From assembly GCF_900105255.1 (NCBI RefSeq), contig NZ_LT629763.1, positions 3,187,001 through 3,251,000 on the forward strand: DNA of 64,000 nt, read 5' to 3'. This document shows, in pieces, positions 7,513 through 15,558 of this stretch. The DNA is from Halopseudomonas sabulinigri (GTDB lineage: Bacteria; Pseudomonadota; Gammaproteobacteria; Pseudomonadales; Pseudomonadaceae). The notes beneath the pieces are model-generated. The model ran no database searches, was not told the origin of the DNA, and worked only from the letters and a program-made list of their open reading frames with translations. Both the position numbers and the translations under genes were made by a program. Position 1 is the first letter of the stretch, and each line of letters opens with the position of its first letter.

Positions 7513-10025
7513 GCCACTGCTCCTGCGCCTTGACCTGTGCCCTGACCTTGGCCCAGGTAGGCTGCCTCTAGCTCGCGGTCGCCGCGTAATGCCTCGGCAC
7601 TGCCGGATTTGACGATGCGACCGGTTTCCAGCACATAGGCGCGGTCGGCAACCTGCAATGCCAGATTGGCCATCTGATCGACCAGCAGCAGGGTCACGCC
7701 TTCATCGCGCAGTGCGGCCAGGGCGTCGTACAGCTCGCCGATCATCGCCGGGGACAGTCCCAGTGAGGGCTCATCCAGCAGCAGGATTTTCGGTTTGGCC
7801 ATCAGCCCGCGGCCGACTGCGACCATTTGTTGCTCGCCGCCGGACAGCAGTCCGGCAGGGCTGTCGATGCGGTCACGCAAGCGCGGGAAGCGGCGCAGAA
7901 TGGCGTCGATTTCCGCCGCCTCATCGACCTTGTCGGTGCGCGAAAACGCGCCGAGCAGCAGGTTGTCGCGTACCGTCAGCTGCGGGAACATCTGCCGGCC
8001 CTCCGGCACCAGCGCCAAACCGCGTTTGGCGATCTGGCTGGCATCCAGGTGATGAATGCTTTCGTTATCCAGCAGGATCGAGCCGGCGGTGGCCGGGTGC
8101 AGGCCAGCCAGGCTTTGCAGAATGCTGGATTTGCCCGCGCCGTTGGCGCCAAGAATGGCAATCAGCTCGCCGGGATTGACCACCAGATTGACCTTGTCGA
8201 CCACCGGTGCAGCGCCGTAGTCGAGTACCAGATCCTTGATATACAAACGCGCATCGCGCGAACCGCGCCAGGCCTGTTCACGCGGGGTGGCCTGATAGCT
8301 GGTGCCGCCCAGATAGGCCGCAATCACTGCCGGGTTCTGGCGCACCTCTGCGGCCGAGCCCCAGGCGATCGGGCGGCCGGCATCGAGGACCAGAATGCGC
8401 TCGGACACCGCCATCACCAGCGTCATGTCGTGCTCCACCAGAATCACCGCAATGCCGTAGCCGGCGAGCGTGCGAAAGAGCGCGGCGAGCTGTTGGGTGT
8501 CCTGTTGGCTGAGGCCGGCGGCGGGTTCGTCGAGCAGTAGCACCCGTGGTTTCGAGGCCAGCGCGCGGGCGATCTCGACCAGGCGGCGATCCACGTGGGG
8601 CAGTTCGTCCGCCAGGGTGTTGATAGAGCCGCGGTAGCCAACCAGTGCCAGCAGTTGCAGCGCCAGCTCGCGTTGCTGGCTGCTGGCGCCTTTGATGATG
8701 TTACCCAGCTGGCCTTGCTGCATGCCGGCCAACAGGTTGTCGAGCACACTGAGTTCACCGAACAGCTGAGTGGTCTGGTAGGTGCGGGCAATACCGGCGC
8801 GCGCCAGTTTCCAGGCTGGCAGACCGGCGACTTCCTGGTCCAGCTGGATGCTGCCGCTGTTAGGCGCGTAGAAGCCGCTGATCATGTTCAACACCGTGGT
8901 CTTGCCCGCCCCGTTGGGGCCGATGATGCTGGTGATGCTGCCGGGCGGTGCGCTAAAGCTCACATCCTTGGCCGCCTGCACGCCGCCAAAACGAATGCTG
9001 ATGTCGGTCACCTCAAGCCCATTGCCGGCTTGTCCTCCGGCAAAGAAAGCGCTCAATACGGGCAGGTCAGCCTGAGCAGGTGCGGGCTGTTTAACCGGCT
9101 TCAGCCACAGCCGCGCCGCGCTACCCAGCAGGCCGCGCGGGGCGACCCAGAGCACGCCCAGCAGCAGGCCGGAGAAAATCAGCAGGCGGTACTCGGCCGC
9201 GCCGGACAGCGCCTCCGGCAAGAGCACAATCAGCAGTGCGCCCAGCACTGGCCCCAGCACGGTACCGGCACCGCCGACGATCACCGCCAGCACAAAGAGA
9301 ATCGATTGGGTAAAGGGGAAGGACGCCGGGTTGATGAACATCATCAGCGGCGAGACCACCGCGCCGGCCACGCCGGTCAGCAGAGCCGATAACGCAAAAG
9401 CCAGGGTCTTGGTCTGCACCGGGTTGAAGCCTAGCGAGCGAGCGGCGATTTCAGAAGCCTTGACTGCGCGCATGGCGCGGCCCCAGCCACTGTTGCGCAG
9501 CAACTGGAAGAACAGCAACGCGCCGAGCATCAGCGCACTGGAGATCAAGGCCAGCAGCACCGCCGGGTCGGTATCACCCAGGCTTGGCATGGGAATGCCC
9601 ATCAATCCGTTGGCGCCGCCGGTCAGGCTGCGCCATTCCACCAGACCGTGATGGACCACCAGCGCGAAGGCAATGGTGATCATCGCCAGATAGGGGCCGT
9701 TGACCCGCAGCGCCGGAATCGCCAGCAGGCCGCCGGCAATCGCGCACACCAGCCCGGCAGCGGGCAGCGCCAGCCACAGCGAAAAGCCCTGCATGGTCAG
9801 CAGTGCCGAGACGTAGGCGCCGATCGCGTAGAAGGCGATGTGGCCGAAGGAAATCTGCCCGCTCAGACCGATCAGAATGTTCAGCCCCACGCCGACCACC
9901 ACGGCCAGTGCGAAGAAACTGAACACCAGCAACGAGTAGCTATCCAGCGTGAAGGCCATGCTCACGCTGGCGATGGCCAGCGCGATCAGGCAGAGGGTCA
10001 GCAGGGCCTTGGCTTGCTTGTTCAT
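7509..10025 (-). CDS. LivM-LivG-LivF triple-fusion ABC transporter protein
   Basis: 838 residues combine three normally separate proteins. Residues 1-310 are a LivM-type permease with many membrane segments (LIGLSGQISFGHIAFYAIGA). Residues 335-575 are a LivG-type ATPase (Walker A GPNGAGKTT 369-377, Walker B LLLDEP 496-501). Residues 592-825 are a LivF-type ATPase (Walker A GANGAGKSS 626-634, signature LSGGEQQ 727-733, Walker B 748-753). The first ATPase has LPHVDR at 475-480 where the ABC signature normally reads LSxGQ, so it may be a degenerate site. A Gly/Gln-rich tail ends the chain. With the LivH permease and binding protein upstream it forms a branched-chain-amino-acid-type importer. ATGA overlaps join it to both neighbours. 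Confidence 0.92.
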   Translation of the reverse strand: MNKQAKALLTLCLIALAIASVSMAFTLDSYSLLVFSFFALAVVVGVGLNILIGLSGQISFGHIAFYAIGAYVSALLTMQGFSLWLALPAAGLVCAIAGGLLAIPALRVNGPYLAMITIAFALVVHHGLVEWRSLTGGANGLMGIPMPSLGDTDPAVLLALISSALMLGALLFFQLLRNSGWGRAMRAVKASEIAARSLGFNPVQTKTLAFALSALLTGVAGAVVSPLMMFINPASFPFTQSILFVLAVIVGGAGTVLGPVLGALLIVLLPEALSGAAEYRLLIFSGLLLGVLWVAPRGLLGSAARLWLKPVKQPAPAQADLPVLSAFFAGGQAGNGLEVTDISIRFGGVQAAKDVSFSAPPGSITSIIGPNGAGKTTVLNMISGFYAPNSGSIQLDQEVAGLPAWKLARAGIARTYQTTQLFGELSVLDNLLAGMQQGQLGNIIKGASSQQRELALQLLALVGYRGSINTLADELPHVDRRLVEIARALASKPRVLLLDEPAAGLSQQDTQQLAALFRTLAGYGIAVILVEHDMTLVMAVSERILVLDAGRPIAWGSAAEVRQNPAVIAAYLGGTSYQATPREQAWRGSRDARLYIKDLVLDYGAAPVVDKVNLVVNPGELIAILGANGAGKSSILQSLAGLHPATAGSILLDNESIHHLDASQIAKRGLALVPEGRQMFPQLTVRDNLLLGAFSRTDKVDEAAEIDAILRRFPRLRDRIDSPAGLLSGGEQQMVAVGRGLMAKPKILLLDEPSLGLSPAMIGELYDALAALRDEGVTLLLVDQMANLALQVADRAYVLETGRIVKSGSAEALRGDRELEAAYLGQGQGTGQGAGAVA

Positions 10026-10891
10026 ACCTTCACCAGTGTCTTGCTGCCGAACAGGCCGTTGGGGCGCAACGCGAGCGCCAGAATGACCAGTCCGAACGTG
10101 AATATTTGGGTAAATGCCGAGCCGAAGTAGATGGTCACCAGCGCTTCTACCAGACCAAACAGCAGCCCGGCGAGAAACACCCCGCTGGCGCTGGAGATAC
10201 CGCCCAGAATCGCTACGGCAAAGGCCTTGAGGCCAAACAGCGTGCCCATTTCGGCACTGACGTTGAACAGCGGCGCGATCAACATGCCGGCAATCGCGGC
10301 GAACACCGCCGAAACGGCGAAGGCAATGGCCACCACGCGGTTGACGCGGATGCCCATCAGCATGGCGGCTTGCGGGTTCTGCACGCAGGCTTCCAGCACC
10401 TTGCCAAGCCGCGTGTAACGGCGCACTAGCAAGAGTGCGAGGGCGATGGCAGCGCCGATCACCGGAATCAGCATCTGCAATACGGAAATATTGGCGCCCA
10501 ACAGGGTGACGCCAGTGTTGGCCAGTTCGGAGGTGAACTGGCGAGGTTCCTTGCCGAAGGTAAACATGGCCAGGTTGTCGACCAGAATACCGGCGGCCAC
10601 GGTCGCCATCAGCCAGGCTTCAGAGCCACGCGAGCTGAACGGGCGCACCAGAAAGCGTTCGACCGCCAGCCCGTAAACGGCGCAGAGGGTCAGGGTCATG
10701 GGTACCGCTAGCCAGATCGGCCAGCCCCAGGTGATATGAAAGCTGTAACCCAGCACGGCGCCGACCATCATGGCGCTGCCCTGGGCAAAGTTCACCGTTC
10801 GCGAGACCACGTAGGTAATGTGAAAGCCCAGCGCCAGCAGGGCATACATACTGCCCAGTCCGAGACCGCTAATAAGGGCGGCGGTAATCAT
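10022..10891 (-). CDS. LivH-type ABC permease
   Basis: 289 residues, hydrophobic throughout, with about eight predicted membrane helices. The opening MITAALISGLGLGSMYALLALGFHITYVVSRTVNFAQG is the family pattern, with the NFAQG motif of LivH proteins. It is the partner of the permease domain in the fused downstream protein. An AGGAGC stands before the ATG. The stop overlaps the next start by 4 bases. The substrate follows that of the binding protein and is unknown. Confidence 0.92.
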   Translation of the reverse strand: MITAALISGLGLGSMYALLALGFHITYVVSRTVNFAQGSAMMVGAVLGYSFHITWGWPIWLAVPMTLTLCAVYGLAVERFLVRPFSSRGSEAWLMATVAAGILVDNLAMFTFGKEPRQFTSELANTGVTLLGANISVLQMLIPVIGAAIALALLLVRRYTRLGKVLEACVQNPQAAMLMGIRVNRVVAIAFAVSAVFAAIAGMLIAPLFNVSAEMGTLFGLKAFAVAILGGISSASGVFLAGLLFGLVEALVTIYFGSAFTQIFTFGLVILALALRPNGLFGSKTLVKV

Positions 10892-10907
10892 GTTGATGCT
10901 CCTTCAA

Positions 10908-10929
10908 GGCGGCGACGGGTTACGCCGCC
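10908..10929 (-). other. Intercistronic hairpin after the binding-protein gene
   Basis: A perfect 7-bp GC stem (GGCGGCG 10908-10914 and CGCCGCC 10923-10929) with an 8-base loop, in the 66-base gap between the binding-protein and permease genes. Such hairpins often protect the upstream mRNA, so that binding protein is made in excess of the membrane parts. That role is inferred. Confidence 0.55.
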
Positions 10930-10957
10930 GCGGTATAGCCAGGTAATGCGAGTTTGC

Positions 10958-12145
10958 TCAGGGCTTGACCGGCACGATGCTGCCGTCAACAAAGTGGGTA
11001 AAGATGTAGTCCTTTGGCCCCAGGGCGTCGTGCTGCTCGGGGGTGAAGGCAGGCTTGTAGTCCTTGATCAGGCCCTTGTACTCGTCAATGGCATAAAACC
11101 CATCGCGTACCGCGGTGCCGTCGGTCGAGCCGGCCTTTTCAATCGCCAGGGCAGCCAGGTGCATGCCGTCATAGGCGTTGGCGATGCCGACTGCCGGGGT
11201 GATGTCGGCCAGGGTTTTGATCTCGGGGTACTTGGCTTTCAACGCGGCCAGTACCTGATCGCCCTTGGCGCTGTTGTTGTCGGTAAATACGTAGGTCTGG
11301 ATGAAGTGCACACGGCTGGCGTTCGGGCCGGCCAGCTCACTGAAACGGCCACCGGCCGGACCCCAGTGGGAAACTACTGGCACGTCCCACTCCATGCGGT
11401 CCAGCGATTTGACCACCTGCGCCGAGGGGCCAACGTTGCCGACCATCAGCAGGGTATCAGCGCCGGCATTTTTCAGGCGGGTGAGCTGCGGGATCACGTC
11501 CAGGTCGCTGCTTTCAATACGCTCGATGCCGGCCCACTCCATATCGCGCGACTCCAGCGCATGGCGGAAACCTTTCTCGTTGGACTCACCCCAGGGGTTG
11601 TTGATCAGCAGCATGCCCGGCTTGCTCATGCCGTACTCATCGATGCCGTATTGCACCAGGGCTTCATCGACGATCTCGTCCATGGCCGACACGCGGAACA
11701 CGTAGTTGTCCTTGGCACCGTTCTGAGTAATGGAGGTGCCGGCGGCCCACGGGCCCATGAAAGGCACTTTCATCTGATTGACCAGCGGCACTATGGCCAG
11801 CGACACCGGGGTGTCCAGGCCGCCAAACAGCACCGCGACCTTCTCGCGCTGCACCAGCTCGCGGGCTGCCAGCATGCCCTTGGCCGGGTTGCTTTCATCG
11901 TCGCGGCGGATCAGCTCGACCGGCTGGCCAAGAATGCCGCCGGCGGCGTTGATCTCGTCGATGGCGATGGTCAGACCACGGGTCAGCGCTTCACCAGATT
12001 TCGCCGATTGGCCCGACAGCGCCGCAACCAGACCGATCTTGATGGTGTCGGCGGCCTGCACCGGGCTCAGCACCATGAAGCTCAACGCGGTGACCACAGC
12101 GGCCTGTGGCCAGAGTCGGCGCAACGGGGTAAGTACCTTTTTCAT
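10958..12145 (-). CDS. Periplasmic substrate-binding protein, LivK/amide-binding type
   Basis: 395 residues with a signal peptide ending near SPVQAAD (about residue 32) and the Peripla_BP_6 core beginning DTIKIGLVAALSGQSAKSGEALTRGLTIAIDEINAAGG. It is the first gene of the minus-strand operon and delivers the solute to the LivH and fused LivMGF proteins. An AGGAG lies before the ATG. The promoter region upstream carries the double GCTAGC operator candidate. Binding proteins of this class carry amino acids, amides, urea and aromatic acids. The neighbouring amidohydrolases suggest an amide or N-heterocycle. Confidence 0.9.
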   Translation of the reverse strand: MKKVLTPLRRLWPQAAVVTALSFMVLSPVQAADTIKIGLVAALSGQSAKSGEALTRGLTIAIDEINAAGGILGQPVELIRRDDESNPAKGMLAARELVQREKVAVLFGGLDTPVSLAIVPLVNQMKVPFMGPWAAGTSITQNGAKDNYVFRVSAMDEIVDEALVQYGIDEYGMSKPGMLLINNPWGESNEKGFRHALESRDMEWAGIERIESSDLDVIPQLTRLKNAGADTLLMVGNVGPSAQVVKSLDRMEWDVPVVSHWGPAGGRFSELAGPNASRVHFIQTYVFTDNNSAKGDQVLAALKAKYPEIKTLADITPAVGIANAYDGMHLAALAIEKAGSTDGTAVRDGFYAIDEYKGLIKDYKPAFTPEQHDALGPKDYIFTHFVDGSIVPVKP

Positions 12146-12161
12146 GTTGTTTCTCCTTGAT

Positions 12162-12192
12162 GGCTAGCATTTGTACGATATTTGCTAGCAAA
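12162..12192. promoter_or_regulatory. Candidate double operator of the ABC-transporter operon
   Basis: GGCTAGCA at 12162-12169 and the 12-bp palindrome TTTGCTAGCAAA at 12181-12192 have core centres 21 bp apart, two helical turns. They lie about 15-45 bases upstream of the binding-protein start. The same core, again as a pair at about 22 bp, is upstream of the gene at 3880. The FCD-type GntR regulator inside the locus is the natural candidate to bind. Confidence 0.6.
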
Positions 12193-12208
12193 ATGGAGGC
12201 CATGCTTT

Positions 12209-12280
12209 AAAACCGGAATTCAACCGCGTTTTAGCCGGTTTTTTGCCATTTTTGCGCACCCTGGTGGTGCGCTGCGCACC
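12209..12280. repeat. Terminator-like and mutually exclusive hairpins upstream of the NTF2-like gene
   Basis: AAAACCGG (12209-12216) pairs with CCGGTTTT (12235-12242), and T residues continue to 12244, so it resembles an intrinsic terminator with an 18-base loop. Downstream, GCGCACC (12254-12260), GGTGCGC (12266-12272) and GCGCACC (12274-12280) allow two alternative hairpins that share the middle arm. This could be a 5' leader switch for the gene at 12344 or the promoter-proximal border of the divergent operon. No known riboswitch class is recognisable. Confidence 0.4.
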
Positions 12281-12343
12281 GAATTCAGGCAGTGGCAGCG
12301 ATGCCCTGCGTTTAGTAAACAGTGAGTAATCAAGAGACAGACA

Positions 12344-12742
12344 ATGAGCATTGAAAATCAGGCGGTACAGATTGTTAGCGATTTTCTGGCGGCGTCCATG
12401 GCGCCAGACCCGGTCAAGGCCGCTACCTATATGAGCAGCGATGTACGCATCACCTTCACTGGTGGCCGCGTGATGCCCTCAGCGACCGAGATCACCGCGT
12501 TCAACGCCGCGCGCTACAACTGGGTAAAGAAAGAACTGGGCCAGTTCGACTGGACCGAGCACGCCGACCACACGGTGGTGTACTCCAACGGCACGCTGTA
12601 CGGCGAATGGCCCGATGGCCGCAGCTTCAGCGGTAACCGCTATCTTGATCGTTTTGAGGTGCGCAACGGCAAGATCACCCGCATGGATGTGTGGAATGAC
12701 AGCGCCGAATGGATTCTGGTCCCCGCGATCGCTAAACCCTGA
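12344..12742 (+). CDS. NTF2/SnoaL-like small protein
   Basis: 132 residues with the alpha-beta cone pattern of the NTF2-like superfamily: an N-terminal helix (IVSDFLAASMAPDP), DVRITFTGG, and a strand-rich C-terminus (GEWPDGRSFSGNRYLDRFEVRNGKITRMDVW). The RDRFEV/NGKIxxM ending is typical of SnoaL-like members, which act as isomerases, lyases or hydrolases on small polar molecules. It is transcribed divergently from the transporter operon and probably belongs to the same pathway; HpxZ of oxalurate catabolism is a similar-fold neighbour of a GGT-like enzyme. The exact reaction is unknown. Confidence 0.75.
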   Translation: MSIENQAVQIVSDFLAASMAPDPVKAATYMSSDVRITFTGGRVMPSATEITAFNAARYNWVKKELGQFDWTEHADHTVVYSNGTLYGEWPDGRSFSGNRYLDRFEVRNGKITRMDVWNDSAEWILVPAIAKP

Positions 12743-12745
12743 AGA

Positions 12746-13570
12746 TCAACGCGGCGGCAGCGCCGCAGTGAGTTGCCCGTGTTGTTCGCCGAAAGCGCTG
12801 GGCGTTAGCCCCATGTGCCGGCGAAAGGCGGCGATGAAAGCCGAGGTCGAGTCGTAGCCGCAGGCCAGTGACACATCGGTCACCCGTTCGCCCTGCTGCA
12901 GCAGGGGCAGGGCACTGAGCAGCCGCAGGCGCTGGCGCCAGGCCCGGAAGCTCAGCCCTGTGTGCTGCACAAACAGCCGGGTCAGGGTTTTCTCCGATAG
13001 CGCTAGTTGCTGCGCCCAGTCACTGAGGGTGTCGGGCAGGTCGGGGCTGCGATATAGCGCTTCGCACAGCGGCTGCAGGCGCGGTTCGGTCGGCCAGGGA
13101 AGGTATAACCCGGTATCGGCAGCGGCTTGCAGTTGATCCAGCAGAACCGCGACCAGACGGCCATCGGCGCTGCGCTCATCGTACTCGGCGGGCAGGCTGC
13201 CGAAGTGGTTGATCAGCTCGCGCGTCAGCGGATTGATCTCCAGCACCTTGCAGTGCTCTGCCACCCAGGGAATGGCGCTACGCTCGATATACAGGCTGCG
13301 CATCTCGGTGGCCGGTGAGCTGATCACGGCGTGCGGCAGATCCGGCGGTACCAGGATGGCCCGCTGCGGCGGGGCAAGAAAGCGGCCGCGTGCGGTGTGC
13401 ACCGACAGCACCCCGCGAATGGCGTACGACAATTGCGCCCAAGGATGGCTGTGCCACTCGGTGGCGGCACTGCGCGGCAGCGACTCCACTCGCGCATAGA
13501 GCGGGCGGGGCAGGCCAGCCAGCTCGGGTACGCTGCGGTGAATGGGTGATTTGTGTCCGTTTTTCGACAT
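12746..13570 (-). CDS. AraC-family regulator with N-terminal cupin domain
   Basis: 274 residues from the ATG at 13570. The open frame extends further upstream, but that part overlaps the divergent transporter gene and reads poorly. Residues about 35-110 form a small cupin (EWHSHPWAQLSYAIRGVLSV, LVPPDLPH). The C-terminal 100 residues hold the two helix-turn-helix motifs (TLSDWAQQLALSEKTLTRLF and RVTDVSLACGYDSTSAFIAAFRRHMGLTPSAF). This architecture is typical of regulators of an adjacent exporter or transporter gene. It probably controls the divergent BASS gene at 13707. Confidence 0.9.
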   Translation of the reverse strand: MSKNGHKSPIHRSVPELAGLPRPLYARVESLPRSAATEWHSHPWAQLSYAIRGVLSVHTARGRFLAPPQRAILVPPDLPHAVISSPATEMRSLYIERSAIPWVAEHCKVLEINPLTRELINHFGSLPAEYDERSADGRLVAVLLDQLQAAADTGLYLPWPTEPRLQPLCEALYRSPDLPDTLSDWAQQLALSEKTLTRLFVQHTGLSFRAWRQRLRLLSALPLLQQGERVTDVSLACGYDSTSAFIAAFRRHMGLTPSAFGEQHGQLTAALPPR

Positions 13571-13706
13571 TGTGTTGTCAGATCGCGTTAGTCGGTCGTG
13601 ATGGCACACAGTAAACTGCGGCATTGCTGGTAACAAGCCAGTCGTTCGTAAGCCGCTGTGATAGGTAACTCCTGATAACACGCAGCACCGATAAAGAGAG
13701 CAGAGC

Positions 13707-14699
13707 ATGGCTAGACCGCGTTTCCTTCCCGATAACATGACCCTTTGCCTGATCGCCGTGGTGATCGCTGCCAGCCTGTTCCCGGTCAGTGGCCAGGCGG
13801 CGGTGGCCTTCGATGGGTTGACCAACGCGGCCATAGCCCTGCTGTTTTTCATGCACGGCGCCAAGCTGTCACGCGAGGCGATCATCTCCGGCATGACGCA
13901 CTGGCGCCTGCACCTGCTGGTATTTGCCTGCACATTTATTCTTTTCCCGCTGTTGGGGCTGGCGCTGAAACCCGTGCTGGTGCCGCTGGTCGGAGATGAG
14001 CTCTATCTGGGCATCCTGTTTCTCTGTGCGTTGCCGGCCACAGTGCAGTCGGCGATTGCGTTCACCTCGCTGGCGCGGGGTAATGTGGCGGCTGCGGTGT
14101 GCAGTGCGGCGACGTCGAGCCTGCTGGGTATCTTTGTCACGCCGCTGCTGGTGCTGCTGATGATCGGCGCCCAGGCCGGTGAGTCCAACACGCTGGATGC
14201 CATCGGCAAGATCGTGGTGCAGCTGCTGCTGCCGTTTATCGCTGGTCAGATTGCCCGGCGCTGGATTGGCGACTGGGTGACCCGCAACAAGGGCTGGCTC
14301 AAGTCGGTGGATCAGGGCTCGATTCTGCTGGTGGTGTTTGGTGCCTTCAGTCACGCGGTGGTAGAGGGTATCTGGCAGCAGGTGCCGCTGTTCCAATTGG
14401 CCGGTCTGGTGATCGCCTGCTGTCTGCTGCTGGCGCTGGTGCTGTTTATCGTCAGCTTTCTGGCCCGCCGCGCTGGCTTCAATACGGAAGATCGCATCAC
14501 CATCCTGTTTGCCGGCTCGAAGAAGAGTCTGGCCACCGGGGTACCCATGGCGCAGGTATTGTTTGCCGGCGGCGCGATTGGTGCGCTGATTCTGCCGCTG
14601 ATGCTGTTCCACCAGATTCAGCTGATGGTCTGTGCGGTGCTGGCGGAGCGGTATGCGCGGCGGCCTGAAGTGGCAGAGGGCGCGGTGGCCGACTCCTGA
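13707..14699 (+). CDS. Bile acid:sodium symporter (BASS/SBF-like) family transporter
   Basis: 330 residues with about ten membrane segments. Family features are the start LPDNMTLCLIAVVIAASLFPVSG, LFFMHGAKLSREAI, FLCALPATVQSAIAFTSLARGNVAAAVCSAATSSLLGIFVTP (the crossover region) and FAGSKKSLATGVPMAQVLF. The match is to the SBF-like branch (YfeH type), whose substrates are mostly unknown organic anions. AGAGAG precedes the ATG. The divergent AraC gene, 136 bases away, is the likely regulator. A weak inverted repeat CCGGGC/GCCCGG (14715-14741) follows the stop. Confidence 0.88.
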   Translation: MARPRFLPDNMTLCLIAVVIAASLFPVSGQAAVAFDGLTNAAIALLFFMHGAKLSREAIISGMTHWRLHLLVFACTFILFPLLGLALKPVLVPLVGDELYLGILFLCALPATVQSAIAFTSLARGNVAAAVCSAATSSLLGIFVTPLLVLLMIGAQAGESNTLDAIGKIVVQLLLPFIAGQIARRWIGDWVTRNKGWLKSVDQGSILLVVFGAFSHAVVEGIWQQVPLFQLAGLVIACCLLLALVLFIVSFLARRAGFNTEDRITILFAGSKKSLATGVPMAQVLFAGGAIGALILPLMLFHQIQLMVCAVLAERYARRPEVAEGAVADS

Positions 14700-14781
14700 T
14701 CGGCCCCCGTTCCACCGGGCTTCTGACGGCTAGAGGCCCGGCGCAGTCTGCTATGAGAGCTTGAACGCGCAAGTGACAAGC

Positions 14782-15150
14782 TTAGTTGCCGATATCTCTG
14801 AAGCTCGCACAGGTATGGTCCAGGAAGCGTTCAACCTTATCTATTGCGCGCTCACTCAGGGTGACCAGCCGAATACGCTTGTCGGTCTCACACTCGTGCT
14901 CAATCAATACGCCATCGTCAATGGCCTTTTGAACGTACTTCACCGCCGTACGCCGGCTGATATTGGGCATCAGATTATAAAGCTCGGTTTTCGGCTGTGG
15001 GGTGTCGTGGCGCATTAGCCACATCTGGGTAAACAGGTCGCAATAGTTCAGGTCGCTGAGCGTTGTATCTGCGAAAGTCTCTGCCCAGAAGCTGTCAATC
15101 GCAAAAATTGCCTGAGCGGCCTGGATACGCTGCGTGTTGGCTTTCTTCAT
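14782..15150 (-). CDS. MarR-like winged-helix regulator
   Basis: 122 residues, short but complete. The winged helix is visible in KTELYNLMPNISRRTAVKYVQKAIDDGVLIEHECETDKRIRLVTLSERA, with recognition helix and a wing ending in DKRIRLV. It is transcribed away from the TIM-barrel/desaturase/transporter operon across a 408-base gap with three related palindromes, so it is probably the local and auto-regulator. Whether it represses or activates is not visible. Confidence 0.8.
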   Translation of the reverse strand: MKKANTQRIQAAQAIFAIDSFWAETFADTTLSDLNYCDLFTQMWLMRHDTPQPKTELYNLMPNISRRTAVKYVQKAIDDGVLIEHECETDKRIRLVTLSERAIDKVERFLDHTCASFRDIGN

Positions 15151-15558
15151 CCGGGTGCTGGTGTCCGTGTCGGTCGATGCTTTTATTAGGCGTCATTGTC
15201 ATGGCTTGTGCAACGTTGCACCTGTTTCAGGCAGCGCGAGTGCAAAGCCTCACTCGCCTTTAGTCAAGCTGTGTGACCTATTTCGCGATCCCTACCCGTG
15301 TTGCACAGAACATAAAGTGCGCACTACGCCGTTGTGTTTTGGCTTCCTCCCTGAAAAGGGAAGCGCGGCGGGCTGGTCGTCGCAATCTGGTGCACCTTGC
15401 CGCGCGCTGCGCTTGATCTGTGCACAATTGCATCTAAGTGCGAGCGTGCTCATACATGCTGAAGTGCATGTAAAACAAGGGAATATGCAACTTTGCATCT
15501 ATATGGCATGGGCTTTGCTACCTCTTGGTAAGGCAACTTATCAGGCTGGAGTAGTTTC
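15151..15558. promoter_or_regulatory. Divergent control region with three TGCAANNTTGCA-like sites
   Basis: GTGCAACGTTGCAC at 15208-15221 is a perfect palindrome. TGCAACTTTGCA at 15486-15497 matches the same 12-base pattern TGCAANNTTGCA, and TGCACAATTGCA at 15421-15432 has one mismatch. Another inverted repeat, ACATGC-N6-GCATGT, spans 15454-15471. All lie between the MarR gene and the operon starting at 15559, with the first closest to the regulator gene and the last about 60 bases before the operon start. They are good operator candidates for the MarR protein. No coding potential is seen in this gap. Confidence 0.65.

Noticed and set aside
10736-12160. 474-residue open frame opposite the binding-protein gene
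   Set aside because: It is the mirror of a well-supported gene in GC-rich DNA, has low-complexity His/Arg/Gln composition and no ribosome binding site.
13571-13933. Longer N-terminus for the AraC regulator
   Set aside because: It would overlap the divergent BASS gene and adds about 120 residues that do not resemble the family.
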